NCBI GenBank assembly: GCA_022842985.1
Contig: JALHON010000018.1
Coordinates: 1 to 33,734 of the forward strand
Origin: Acidobacteriota bacterium
GTDB taxonomy: Bacteria > Acidobacteriota > Vicinamibacteria > Vicinamibacterales > UBA2999
Length of the DNA: 33,734 nt
Reading direction: 5' to 3'
Each line of letters starts with the position of its first letter. Positions within the stretch are counted from its first letter, which is position 1. The position numbers and the translations under genes were made by a program. The notes under the pieces are model-generated. The model did not search any database. It was not told where the DNA came from and saw only the letters and a program-made list of their open reading frames with translations. Shown here in pieces: positions 1 to 8,079 of the stretch.

Positions 1-397
1 CGCGGCAGCGCAGCGGCACGGCGAAGGCCGCGCCCGCCGCCCCGCGGACCCGCAGGTCGTGCCGCAGGTCCTGGCTGGCGAACTCGCGGCCGTGCGAGAG
101 CACCCAGCGGCTCACGGCCGAAGCCGGAGCCGAGAGCGCCGCCGACATGCCACGCGAGGCCATCAGCCCCACCTGGCCGTCCATGTCGACCGCGTACACG
201 GCGAGCGCCGGCGTGCGCAGCCACTGGGCCGCGCTCGTGACGATGAGCTCGCCGATTTCCTCGGGGTCGAGCGTCTCGTGCGCCGACCGCATGAGCGCGA
301 GTTGCACATCAGGTCGGGCCAGTCGCGTCTTGAGGGAACGCTGCGACTGGCGGAGACGGGTCGCGAGGTCGGCGCGGGCAGCTGCTGAAGGTGGCAT
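1..397 (-). CDS. GAF-domain sensor protein, N-terminal part (cut by window edge)
   Basis: The reverse strand is open from an ATG at 397 to the window edge, giving 132 residues; an in-frame TAG lies upstream of the ATG. I translated this frame by hand. It starts MPPSAAARADLATRLRQSQ, then has an amphipathic helix with HETLDPEEIGELIV around residues 41-54 and a strand-rich stretch with LAVYAVDMDGQ and ASRGMSAAL. That pattern is typical of the start of a GAF domain, a small-molecule or light-sensing fold in histidine kinases, diguanylate cyclases and sigma-54 activators. The output domain lies outside the window, so the kind of sensor cannot be told. It is divergent from the foldase gene at 587. 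A TATAGT hexamer on the minus strand (471-466) could be its -10 box. Family assignment is moderately sure; function is not. Confidence 0.6.
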   Translation of the reverse strand, partial: MPPSAAARADLATRLRQSQRSLKTRLARPDVQLALMRSAHETLDPEEIGELIVTSAAQWLRTPALAVYAVDMDGQVGLMASRGMSAALSAPASAVSRWVLSHGREFASQDLRHDLRVRGAAGAAFAVPLRCR

Positions 398-555
398 TGG
401 CTTCAGCCGAGACTGGGGGAGTCTGGGGCGAATTCGGCCCGTTCCGGCACTTGTCTAGTGGCCCGACTATACCACAGCGCCTCGGCCGTCATCGGGGCGA
501 TTTCACGCCCCGGTGCCCCCCGCCGCACGGGGGTGTGGGAATCGGCACGCAACCT

Positions 556-578
556 TGTTAGGATCGACGGTTCAAGGA
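556..578 (+). promoter_or_regulatory. Probable extended -10 promoter and ribosome binding site of the foldase gene
   Basis: TGT-TAGGAT (556-564) fits an extended -10 element (TGn plus TANNNT). The expected transcript start is near 571. AAGGA at 574-578 is a Shine-Dalgarno site 8 nt before the ATG at 587. No convincing -35 box is visible. The site supports the 587 start over the longer open frame upstream. Confidence 0.45.
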
Positions 579-586
579 ACCTACCC

Positions 587-2557
587 ATGACCACGCTCGA
601 CTGGATGCGGCGGCACCGTGGCTGGCTCAAATGGAGCCTGGCCGTCCTCATCATTCCGTTCGCTTTCTTCTTCGTGCCCAACAACAACGTCACCACGGCG
701 GGCATCTCGCCCGATACCGTGCTGGCCGACGTCGAGGGGCAGAGCATCACCGTCGCCGAGTTCCAGCGCCGCTACAACGCCCAGCTCCAGCAGTACCGGA
801 ATGCGTACGGCGGCCAGATCAGCGAGCAGATGCTGCGCCAGCTCGGCATCGACCAGCAGATCCTGCAGTCGCTCGTCGACGAGCAGGCGATGGTGGCCGA
901 GGCGCGGAAGCAGAACCTCACGGTGAGCGACATCGAGGTGCGGCAGCGCATCCTGTCGCTGCCGGCGTTCATGGAGAACGGCCAGTTCATCGGCGAGACG
1001 CGCTACCGCCAGCTGCTGTCGATGCAGAACCCGCCGCTCACCACCCGCGAGTTCGAGGAGCAGCTCCGCCAGGCCATCCTGGCAGAGAAGCTGCGCACCT
1101 CGGTCACCGGCTGGATGTCGGTGACCGATGCCGACGTGGCGCAGGAATTCCGGCAGCGCAACGAGAAGGTGAAGCTCGAGCTCGTGCCGCTCACCGCCGA
1201 CTCGATGAAGAGCCAGGTCACGGTGACCGACGCCGACCTGCAGACGCGCTTCGACGCCAACAAGGAAACCTACCGCATCGGCGAGAAGCGCAAGGTGAAG
1301 TACGCGCTGCTCGAGGTCGAGAAGGTGCGCGAGACGGTGCAGGTGCCCGACGCCGATGTCGAGGCCTTCTACACGCAGAACAAGGCGCAGTACACGACCG
1401 AAGGCCGCGTGCGCGCCAGCCACATCCTGCTGAAGACCGAGGGCAAGGACGAAGCGGCCGTGAAGGCGAAGGCCGAAGCGGTGCTCGCCCAGGTCAAGGC
1501 GCCGGGCGCCGACTTCGCCGCGCTGGCCAAGGCCAACTCGGAAGACGAGGGCTCGGCCGTGAACGGCGGCGACCTGAACTACTTCGGCAAGGGGCAGATG
1601 GTGCCGGAGTTCGAGCAGGCCGCCTTCGGGCTCAAGGCCGGTGAGGTGAGCGGCCTCGTGAAGACCACGTTCGGCTTCCACATCATCAAGGTGATCGACA
1701 GCCAGCCCGAGACGTCGCGGCCGGTGGCCGAGGTGAAACCCGAGATCGTCGATCAGCTCAAGTGGCAGAAGGCCCAGCAGGAGGCCGAGCAGATCGCCAA
1801 GGCCATGGAAGCGGCCATCAAGTCGCCGGCCGACATGGAGAAGGTGGCGAAGGAACGCGGCGTGACGGTCGTGGAATCCCCGCTCTTCCTGCGCGACGAA
1901 CCGATCGGCGAGCTCGGCGCGGCGCCCGACGTCGCCGCCCGTGCGTTCACGATGAAGGACGGCGAAATCACGCCGGCCCTGCGCGTGTCGCGCGGCTGGG
2001 TGTTCGCGACGCCGGCCGGCAGGCAGGACTCCTACATCCCGCAGCTCGCCGAAGTGACGGCGCGGGTGCGCGAGGACGTCGTGCGCGAGAAGGCGGCCGA
2101 GCTGGTGAAGACGCGCGCCGCCGCCATCGCCGCCGACCTGCGCACGGCGACCGACTTCGCCGCCGCGGTGAAGAAGGCCGGCCTCGAGACCAAGCCGACG
2201 GAGCTCATCGCCCGTGGCGCGGCGCTGCCCGACATCGGCCCGAACGCCGAGGTCGAGAAAGCGGTCTTCGCACTGCCGCAGGGCGGCGTGACCGGCGCCA
2301 TCACGACGCCGAACGGCGCCGTCATCGCGCGCGTGGTCGAACGGGCCGACGTGACCGACCAGCAGCTGGCCGACGGCCGCGACGCGCTGCGCGAGGAACT
2401 CACGAACCAGCGCCGCGACCGCTTCTTCAGCGCCTACATGCAGAAGGCCAAGACGTCGCTCGCCATCGCCGTGAAGCAGGACGTGCTCACGCAGCTGATG
2501 GGCCCGATGCCCGCCGCCCCGGCGTTCCCCGCGCCGGTGCCCGGCACGATGCAGTAA
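587..2557 (+). CDS. PpiD/SurA-like membrane-anchored peptidyl-prolyl isomerase
   Basis: The product is 656 residues. A short basic N-terminus is followed by one membrane helix (about residues 14-31, WSLAVLIIPFAFFFVP), which would anchor the protein in the inner membrane with the bulk in the periplasm. Residues 45-200 form a SurA/PpiD-type N-terminal chaperone domain (ADVEGQSITVAEFQRRYNAQ). A parvulin-type PpiC rotamase domain lies at about 275-370, with RASHILLKT, GGDLNYFGKGQMVPEFE and TTFGFHIIKV. A helical C-terminal region follows. The architecture and length match PpiD (623 residues in E. coli), which helps outer-membrane and secreted proteins fold as they leave the Sec translocon. The open frame extends upstream to 458, but the ATG at 587 has the Shine-Dalgarno site and puts the membrane helix at the N-terminus. 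In PpiD of enterobacteria the rotamase domain is inactive; activity here cannot be judged. Confidence 0.88.
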   Translation: MTTLDWMRRHRGWLKWSLAVLIIPFAFFFVPNNNVTTAGISPDTVLADVEGQSITVAEFQRRYNAQLQQYRNAYGGQISEQMLRQLGIDQQILQSLVDEQAMVAEARKQNLTVSDIEVRQRILSLPAFMENGQFIGETRYRQLLSMQNPPLTTREFEEQLRQAILAEKLRTSVTGWMSVTDADVAQEFRQRNEKVKLELVPLTADSMKSQVTVTDADLQTRFDANKETYRIGEKRKVKYALLEVEKVRETVQVPDADVEAFYTQNKAQYTTEGRVRASHILLKTEGKDEAAVKAKAEAVLAQVKAPGADFAALAKANSEDEGSAVNGGDLNYFGKGQMVPEFEQAAFGLKAGEVSGLVKTTFGFHIIKVIDSQPETSRPVAEVKPEIVDQLKWQKAQQEAEQIAKAMEAAIKSPADMEKVAKERGVTVVESPLFLRDEPIGELGAAPDVAARAFTMKDGEITPALRVSRGWVFATPAGRQDSYIPQLAEVTARVREDVVREKAAELVKTRAAAIAADLRTATDFAAAVKKAGLETKPTELIARGAALPDIGPNAEVEKAVFALPQGGVTGAITTPNGAVIARVVERADVTDQQLADGRDALREELTNQRRDRFFSAYMQKAKTSLAIAVKQDVLTQLMGPMPAAPAFPAPVPGTMQ

Positions 2558-2570
2558 CCCACCCGCACGG

Positions 2571-2595
2571 CCGGCGGTCCCTCAGGGGCCGCCGG
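2571..2595 (+). terminator. Strong GC hairpin after the foldase gene
   Basis: CCGGCGGTCCC (2571-2581) pairs with GGGGCCGCCGG (2585-2595) over 11 bp with one T-G wobble and a TCA loop, 13 nt after the foldase stop. There is no T-tract, so it is a candidate non-canonical terminator or 3'-end protector. The C-rich stretch that follows (2596-2655) holds nothing else I recognise. Confidence 0.4.
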
Positions 2596-2658
2596 TCGCG
2601 TCGCTCCCGCTCCGGCCCCGCACTCCCCCGCCCGCCCGTTCGCTCCCGCCCCCCGCGC

Positions 2659-2727
2659 TCAGCCGCGAAACACGAAGTAGACCGCGCCCACCAGGCACAG
2701 CGCCGCCCACAGGAAGTCGAGCGTCAT
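2659..2727 (-). CDS. Possible 22-residue membrane mini-protein
   Basis: A very short reading frame starts 22 nt after the stop of the sortilin-like gene, in the same direction. Its product is MTLDFLWAALCLVGAVYFVFRG: an acidic-first N-terminus, one hydrophobic helix of about 16 residues and a final Arg-Gly, the layout of a single-pass mini-membrane protein. AGGCGG sits 6 nt before the ATG as a possible ribosome binding site. Its start resembles small membrane subunits such as KdpF only loosely, and no kdp genes are nearby. At this length chance cannot be excluded, so it is listed at low confidence. Confidence 0.3.
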   Translation of the reverse strand: MTLDFLWAALCLVGAVYFVFRG

Positions 2728-2749
2728 CGGCTGCCGCCTGTATCGACGC

Positions 2750-5749
2750 CTACTTCCCCGCCGCCCACGCGGCGAGGGCCGCGTCGATGGCGGCCGACGT
2801 CTCCTTCCACGCCGTGAGCATCTGCGGAGTGGGCGGAAGGTCGGCCCCCTCGACGAGGCCGAAGAGCTGCGTCGCCTGCCCCTGCGCGCGGGTGAGCGCC
2901 GTCTCGGCGGCGCGGGCGCGCGTAGCCGCCTCGCCGCCACCGGCCATCGCCGCGCGCACCTCGGTGAGCGCCGTGGCGACGCGCCGGAGCGCGGCGTCGA
3001 TCGCCCGTGACGTCGCGTACTGCTGCGTGAGCCCGGCCGGCGTCGTCTTCACGCGCGGATCCATGCGCACCGTGAGCAGCGCCGTCTGCACCGCGCCGTC
3101 CACGGTGAGACGCACCGTGTAGCGCCCGGGCAGGACGACCGTGCCGCGCGGCACCTGCGGCGTGGCCCGGAAGGTCGCGGCGATCGGATAGGAGAACGAC
3201 GCCACGGCCGGCGGGTCGTGGCGCAGGTCCCACACGAAGCGGTGCAGGCCCGCCGAGGCGGCGAGCGCCTGCGGCGCCCCCAGCCAGTAGTCGGGCGTGT
3301 TGCGCCCGGCCACCGGCGGCACCGGCGTATCGCGATTCGTGTAGCGGCGCACGACCGCGCCGGCGCCGTCGAGCACCTCGAGCGAGACGTCGCGCGCCGC
3401 GCCCGTCAGCCGGTAGTGGATGAGCGCGCCATCCGCCGGGTTCTGCCCCGCCGGTTCGTCCGGCGGCAGCGGCGTGTCGGTGTTGGTGTTGAAGCGCCAG
3501 CGCCAGGCGGCCTGCGGCTCGAAGAGATGCGTGCCGCGGGCGAGCGCGCCGGCCGCGATCTGACGGAGCGGCGTGATGTCGTCGAGGATCCAGAACGAGC
3601 GGCCGTGTGTGCCGACGACCAGATCGTCGTCCTTCACGACGAGGTCGCGGATCGATGTCGCCGGCATGTTCACGCGCAGCGACTGCCAGCGGTCGCCGTC
3701 GTCGAACGACACGTACACGGCCTGCTCCGAGCCGGCAAAGAGCAGCCCGCGCTGCTTCGGGTCTTCGCGCACCACGTTGATGATGCCGCCATCGGGAATG
3801 CCGGTGACGATCTCGGTCCACGTCTTGCCGCCGTCGCGGGTGCGGAAGATGTGCGGGCGCAGATCGTCGAGACGGATCGTGTTCACGGCCGCGTAGGCCG
3901 TCTGCGGATCGACGTGCGAGGCGTCCATGAGCGACACCTTCCACCACGGCCCGAGCGCCGGCGGCGTCACGTCGGTCCAGCGGGCGCCGCCGTCACGCGT
4001 CACGTGAATGAGCCCGTCGTCGGTGCCCACCCAGATCGTCTTCTCGTCGAGCGGCGAGGGCGCGATCGTGTAGATGACGCCGCGCCTCGTCGGTGCCGCT
4101 TCGGGCGCGCCGCGGTAGACGCCGACGTTTGCCGGCACCTCCCAGCGTTCGCGCGTGAGATCCGGGCTCACCTGGGTCCACTGCTGCCCGCCGTCGAGCG
4201 TCTGCCAGAGCACGTTCGACGCGAAGTAGAGCTTCCGCGGATTCACCGGCGAGAAGAGCACCGGCATCGTGCGCACGACGCGGTAGTCGGCCGCGCGCAG
4301 CGCCTTCGGGCCGACCTGCTGCACCTGACCGGTGCGGCGGTCGTAGCGGCTCACCTTGCCGCCGTAGACGATGTCGGGATTCAGCGGGTCCGGCGCCACG
4401 TAGCCGTATTCCTCGACCCCCACCGGATGCCACTCACGGAACGTGATCTGGCCGTCGTCGCCGCGGCTCGCGATACAGGCCGAGCCGCTTTCCTGCTGGC
4501 CGCCGCAGACGCGGTACGGGAAGGCGTTGTCCGTCGACACGTGATAGAACGCCGCCGTCGGCTGGTTGTACCAGCTGCTCCACGACGCGCCACCGTTCAG
4601 GCTGATGATGGCGCCCTGATCCGACGACATCGCCATCACGTCGGGATTCTGCGGATTGATCCAGAGTTCCTGGTAGTCGTCGCCGCCCGGAGCGCCGCGG
4701 AACGCGGTGAAGGTTCTGCCACCGTCCACCGATTTCCACGCCACGATCGTCGGCACGAACACCACGTCCGGCTTCGTCGGGTGCACCTGGATGTCGGCGG
4801 CATCCGACGGCCGCGCCACCACGCGCGGATCGCTGTTCACGCGGTACCAGCTCTCGCCGGCATCGTCCGAGCGATAGATGCCCTCGCCCTCGCGGGCCTC
4901 GACCACGGCGTAGAGCCGCGACGGCAGCGTGGGCGCCACGGTGACGCCGATGCGGCCGAGCCGCCCCTGCTCCCAGCTCGGCAGGCCCTTCGTGAGCGGC
5001 CGCCACGTCGTGCCGCCGTCGGTGGACTTGAAGAGCCCGGTGCCGGCGCCGCGGAAGTCGCCGTTCTCCCACGGCCCCTGCCGCGCCTGCCAGAGCGCCG
5101 CGTAGAGCACGTCCGGGTTCTCGGGATCCATGGTTACGTCGGCCGCGCCGGTGTTCTCGTCTTTGTAGAGCACACGCTCGAACGTCTGGCCGCCATCGCG
5201 CGAGCGAAACACGCCGCGCTCGGTATTGGGACCGTAGGGATGCCCGAGCGCCGCGACATAGAGGTGCCGCGGATCGCGCGGATGTACGACGATCGCCGTC
5301 ACCTGCTGCGTGTCGCGCAGCTGCGGCAGATGGGTCCACGTGCGGCCGGCGTCGGTCGAGGCATAGATGCCGTTCCCCACCGAGAGATCCGGCCGCTGGT
5401 GCGCTTCGCCGGTGCCCACGTAGAGCACGCGCGGATCGGACGGTGCCACGGCGATGGCACCGGTGGAGCCGGTGCTCTCGCGGTCGAAGATCGGCGCCCA
5501 CGTGCGGCCGGCATCGGTCGTCTTCCAGACGCCGCCATTCGAGACGCCGATGTAGAACGTGTGCGGCTCCTGGACGACACCGGTCATGGCGCGGGTGCGG
5601 CTGGCGCGATGCGGGCCGATGTTCCGCCACGTGAGCTCGGCGAAGAGGGCCGGATCGACCGAGGCGGGACCGGCCGACGGCGGCTGCGCGTGCGGCGCGG
5701 CGGCCAGGCCGCACAGGAGAACGCTCAGGAAGACCAGGGAACGACGCAT
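2750..5749 (-). CDS. Secreted sortilin/VPS10-like BNR-repeat protein
   Basis: The 999-residue product starts with a Sec signal peptide (MRRSLVFLSVLLCGLAAAPHA, likely cut near Ala-Gln). Many Asp-box (BNR) motifs, S/T-x-D-x-G-x-T-W/F, follow across about residues 75-680: KTTDAGRTW, ASTDAGRTW, RSRDGGQTF, KSTDGGTTW, RSDDAGESW, KSVDGGRTF, QTLDGGQQW, TRDGGARW, RTRDGGKTW, SFDDGDRW. This predicts one or more beta-propellers, as in sortilin/VPS10 and sialidase folds. The C-terminal part has an immunoglobulin-like region and then a helical segment. Such proteins are often annotated as glycosyl hydrolases, but no catalytic pair is evident and no substrate can be named. The start is supported by AGGAGA 5 nt before the ATG. 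The gene is 57 nt downstream of the LysR gene on the same strand. It is an extracytoplasmic protein of unknown ligand, of a type abundant in Acidobacteriota. Confidence 0.85.
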   Translation of the reverse strand: MRRSLVFLSVLLCGLAAAPHAQPPSAGPASVDPALFAELTWRNIGPHRASRTRAMTGVVQEPHTFYIGVSNGGVWKTTDAGRTWAPIFDRESTGSTGAIAVAPSDPRVLYVGTGEAHQRPDLSVGNGIYASTDAGRTWTHLPQLRDTQQVTAIVVHPRDPRHLYVAALGHPYGPNTERGVFRSRDGGQTFERVLYKDENTGAADVTMDPENPDVLYAALWQARQGPWENGDFRGAGTGLFKSTDGGTTWRPLTKGLPSWEQGRLGRIGVTVAPTLPSRLYAVVEAREGEGIYRSDDAGESWYRVNSDPRVVARPSDAADIQVHPTKPDVVFVPTIVAWKSVDGGRTFTAFRGAPGGDDYQELWINPQNPDVMAMSSDQGAIISLNGGASWSSWYNQPTAAFYHVSTDNAFPYRVCGGQQESGSACIASRGDDGQITFREWHPVGVEEYGYVAPDPLNPDIVYGGKVSRYDRRTGQVQQVGPKALRAADYRVVRTMPVLFSPVNPRKLYFASNVLWQTLDGGQQWTQVSPDLTRERWEVPANVGVYRGAPEAAPTRRGVIYTIAPSPLDEKTIWVGTDDGLIHVTRDGGARWTDVTPPALGPWWKVSLMDASHVDPQTAYAAVNTIRLDDLRPHIFRTRDGGKTWTEIVTGIPDGGIINVVREDPKQRGLLFAGSEQAVYVSFDDGDRWQSLRVNMPATSIRDLVVKDDDLVVGTHGRSFWILDDITPLRQIAAGALARGTHLFEPQAAWRWRFNTNTDTPLPPDEPAGQNPADGALIHYRLTGAARDVSLEVLDGAGAVVRRYTNRDTPVPPVAGRNTPDYWLGAPQALAASAGLHRFVWDLRHDPPAVASFSYPIAATFRATPQVPRGTVVLPGRYTVRLTVDGAVQTALLTVRMDPRVKTTPAGLTQQYATSRAIDAALRRVATALTEVRAAMAGGGEAATRARAAETALTRAQGQATQLFGLVEGADLPPTPQMLTAWKETSAAIDAALAAWAAGK

Positions 5750-5774
5750 GCAACTCTCCTCGACGAAGACGGAC

Positions 5775-5789
5775 GCGGGACGGCCCCGC
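5775..5789 (-). terminator. Short hairpin between LysR gene and BNR-protein gene
   Basis: On the minus strand GCGGGG-CCG-TCCCGC forms a 6-bp stem with a 3-nt loop (one G-T pair) in the 57-nt gap. It has no T-tract. It may reduce read-through from the LysR gene, or be chance in GC-rich DNA. Confidence 0.2.
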
Positions 5790-5806
5790 CGACAATGGCC
5801 TGCGGC

Positions 5807-6721
5807 CTATTCGTTCACGAACGAGTAGGCGCCCTTCGCGGTGGTGGCATGGTGCTCGGCCACCGACAGGAAGGCGCGCACCGCGTGCGACAGCTCGCCG
5901 TCGCGGCGCAGCACGAGGCGCAGCGGACGCTCCATCGCCAGCTCCGGCACGGGCACGCGCACGAGTTCGCCGCGCCGCAGTTCATCTTCCACACTGATCC
6001 CGGGCAGGAGCGCCACGCCGTGGCCGAGCGCGACGAAGCGCTTGATGGCATCGATCGTAGGCATCTCGACCGGCATCTGCAGCGTGACCCGATGGGCGCG
6101 GAACGCCTCGACGACGCGGTCGCGGAATGGCGATGCCACGTGGTGCGCCACGAACGACTCGGAGCCGAGCATGCTGATGCTGACCTCCGCACGCCGCGCC
6201 AGCGGATGCGACGGCGGCACGACGAACAGGAGCTGGTCGCGGTAGACGACGATGGTGCGCAGGCCGGGCTCGGCCGGCCGATAGGTGGTGACGCCGAGAT
6301 CCACGGCGTAGTCGAGCACGCCGGCCGGCACCCGGCTCGCGAGCGAGCGCTGCACCGTCACCGACACCCCGGGGTAGAGCCGCCGGAACTGGTCGAGCAC
6401 CGGCAGCAGATAGAGACAGGTCAGCTCGTTGGCGGCAATGGCGAGGCGCCCGGCCCTGAGCGCCCGGACGTCTTCGAGCGCCACCCGCGCCTGCTCGCGC
6501 ACGGTGATGAGGCGCTGGGCGTACTCGACGAGCGCTTTGCCGGCATCCGTCATGCCGCCCCGGCGTGCCGGCCGCTCGAAGAGGCGCTGCCCCAGCTCGT
6601 CTTCCAGGCGCCCGATGACCTGACTCACCGCCGGCTGCGTCCGGCCCAGTGCCTTGGCAGCCCCGGAGAAGCTGCCTTCCTCGACCACCGCCAGGAAGGT
6701 TTCCAGCTGATGTATGTCCAT
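5807..6721 (-). CDS. LysR-family transcriptional regulator, divergent from leuA
   Basis: The 304-residue protein has the standard LysR layout. A winged helix-turn-helix fills residues 1-62 (MDIHQLETFLAVVEEGSF, AAKALGRTQPAVSQVIGRLE, LGQRLFER), followed by a linker helix and a periplasmic-binding-protein-like effector domain (about 90-295). Length is normal. It is transcribed divergently from the leucine operon with 113 bp between the start codons, the usual arrangement for a LysR protein that controls the neighbouring operon and itself. The natural hypothesis is therefore a leucine-pathway regulator sensing a pathway intermediate; this is inference from position. TACAAT lies 8 nt before the ATG on the minus strand and there is no Shine-Dalgarno site, so the mRNA may be leaderless. 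The distal BNR-protein gene could be co-transcribed. Confidence 0.88.
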   Translation of the reverse strand: MDIHQLETFLAVVEEGSFSGAAKALGRTQPAVSQVIGRLEDELGQRLFERPARRGGMTDAGKALVEYAQRLITVREQARVALEDVRALRAGRLAIAANELTCLYLLPVLDQFRRLYPGVSVTVQRSLASRVPAGVLDYAVDLGVTTYRPAEPGLRTIVVYRDQLLFVVPPSHPLARRAEVSISMLGSESFVAHHVASPFRDRVVEAFRAHRVTLQMPVEMPTIDAIKRFVALGHGVALLPGISVEDELRRGELVRVPVPELAMERPLRLVLRRDGELSHAVRAFLSVAEHHATTAKGAYSFVNE

Positions 6722-6729
6722 AACTGACT

Positions 6730-6760
6730 ATTGTAACAAGTGTTCAGAACAATCGTTCAA
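6730..6760 (-). promoter_or_regulatory. lysR promoter with embedded LysR-type operator
   Basis: Read on the minus strand, TTGAAC (6760-6755) and TACAAT (6735-6730) are separated by 19 nt, with 8 nt from TACAAT to the LysR ATG. Inside the spacer is a perfect dyad, TGTTC-A-GAACA (6741-6751), and an outer ATTGT...ACAAT pair (6730-6734 with 6749-6753). LysR proteins bind interrupted dyads of this type, and the position fits autorepression plus control of leuA. Confidence 0.5.
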
Positions 6761-6798
6761 TCACAGCCAAGCTTATCAAATATAAACTATGCGTCATC

Positions 6799-6827
6799 TT
6801 GACTTATCGTGCAAAGTCGTGTGACAT
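6799..6827 (+). promoter_or_regulatory. Probable leuA promoter giving a leaderless transcript
   Basis: TTGACT (6799-6804, 5 of 6 to the -35 consensus) is 17 nt from TGACAT (6822-6827), a weak -10. The leuA ATG at 6835 is 7 nt further on, where the transcript would begin. No Shine-Dalgarno site precedes that ATG. A weak -10 downstream of a good -35 is typical of activator-dependent promoters. Confidence 0.4.
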
Positions 6828-6834
6828 CAACGTC

Positions 6835-8079
6835 ATGGGAACCAGCGCCCGCCCCGCCATTCGGATCTTCGACACGACGCTTCGTGACGGCGAACAGGCC
6901 CCCGGCTTCAGCATGAGCCCGGCGGACAAGGTCCGCCTGGCAGGACAGCTGGAGAAACTGGGCGTGGACATCATCGAGGCCGGCTTCCCCATCGCCTCGG
7001 CCGCGGACTTCGAAGGCGTGGCCGCGGTGGCGCGTGCCGTGCGCACGCCGATCATCGCCGCGCTCGCCCGCGCGGTGCCCGAAGACGTGACGGCGGCGTG
7101 GGAAGCCGTACGCCAGGCCGCGCGGCCGCGCATTCACGTGTTCCTCGCGACCTCCGACCTGCATCTCTCGGCCAAGCTCCGTATCACGCGCGAAGAATGC
7201 ATCACGCGCTCGGTGGCCGCCGTGCGTCAGGCCGTGGCGCTCTGCCCGGACGTGGAGTTCTCGGCGGAAGACGCCACGCGCAGCGATCTCGACTTCCTGT
7301 GCGATGTCGCCGCGGCGGTGGCCGAGGCCGGCGCGACCACGATCAACCTGCCCGACACGGTCGGTTACGCCCTGCCCGACGACATCCGCCGGATGTTCTC
7401 GGCGGTGGCGGCGCGTGTGGGCAGCGGCATCGTGCTCTCGTCGCACTGCCACAACGACCTCGGCCTCGCCGTAGCCAATTCGCTCGCCGCCATCGAAGCC
7501 GGCGCGCGCCAGGTCGAGTGCACGATGAACGGCATCGGCGAACGCGCCGGCAATGCCGCGCTCGAAGAGATCGTCATGGCGATCGACGTCCGCGGCGACA
7601 CGCTGGGCTGCCGCACGCGCATCCACACGGAAGAGCTCTACCCGACGAGCCGGGCGCTCTCGGCCGTGGTCTCGGTGCCGGTGCAGCCGAACAAGGCGAT
7701 CGTCGGCGACAACGCCTTCGCGCACGAAGCGGGCATCCACCAGGACGGCATGGTGAAGAACCCGCTCACCTACGAAATCATGCGCCCGGAATCGGTCGGC
7801 GCGCCGGCGACGAAGCTGGTGCTCGGCCGTCATTCGGGCCTCCGCGGCCTCGATGCGCGGTGCCGGGCCCTCGGCCACCGGCTGCGCGTCGAAGACCTGC
7901 GGCGCCTCTACACCAAGATGCTCGAGATTACGGACTACGCGAAGTCGGTGGACGACACCGAACTCGTCGGCCTCATCCGCGATCTCGACGCGCCCGGACT
8001 CGACGCGGCATTCGACGCCGTGGGCGCGAGCGTGCGAGACTCCCACGATGAAACTTCGACTGGTCACACTCGCTGGTGA
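6835..8079 (+). CDS. leuA: 2-isopropylmalate synthase lacking the regulatory domain
   Basis: The enzyme condenses acetyl-CoA with 2-oxoisovalerate, the first committed step of leucine synthesis. The 414-residue product has the HMGL-like TIM barrel: TTLRDGEQAPGFS with Arg17 and Asp18, the metal ligands His204 and His206 in SHCHNDLG, and Asn240 in GERAGN. The linker region then has GIHQDGMVKNPLTYEIM and GRHSG. Bacterial LeuA proteins are usually about 510-560 residues and end in a leucine-binding dimer domain. Here the protein stops after the linker helices, and leuB begins inside its last codons, so no hidden regulatory domain follows. Feedback control by leucine through that domain is therefore not expected. 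The ATG at 6835 is preferred over the TTG at 6799, which is part of the -35 box. Citramalate or homocitrate synthase activity is less likely given the complete leuBCD context. Confidence 0.9.
   Translation: MGTSARPAIRIFDTTLRDGEQAPGFSMSPADKVRLAGQLEKLGVDIIEAGFPIASAADFEGVAAVARAVRTPIIAALARAVPEDVTAAWEAVRQAARPRIHVFLATSDLHLSAKLRITREECITRSVAAVRQAVALCPDVEFSAEDATRSDLDFLCDVAAAVAEAGATTINLPDTVGYALPDDIRRMFSAVAARVGSGIVLSSHCHNDLGLAVANSLAAIEAGARQVECTMNGIGERAGNAALEEIVMAIDVRGDTLGCRTRIHTEELYPTSRALSAVVSVPVQPNKAIVGDNAFAHEAGIHQDGMVKNPLTYEIMRPESVGAPATKLVLGRHSGLRGLDARCRALGHRLRVEDLRRLYTKMLEITDYAKSVDDTELVGLIRDLDAPGLDAAFDAVGASVRDSHDETSTGHTRW

Noticed and set aside
5811-5824. TCGTTC-AC-GAACGA dyad at the end of the LysR gene
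   Set aside because: It encodes the last LysR residues. It could help termination, but there is no T-tract and nothing else to support a role.
3218-6727. A 1169-codon open frame on the plus strand
   Set aside because: It runs antisense to the BNR-protein and LysR genes and encodes Arg/His/Pro-rich sequence with no domain. Strong G/C preference at third codon positions of the true genes keeps the opposite strand open.
6799-6834. TTG at 6799 as the leuA start
   Set aside because: TTGACT is a near-perfect -35 box, and the LeuA family begins after the ATG at 6835.
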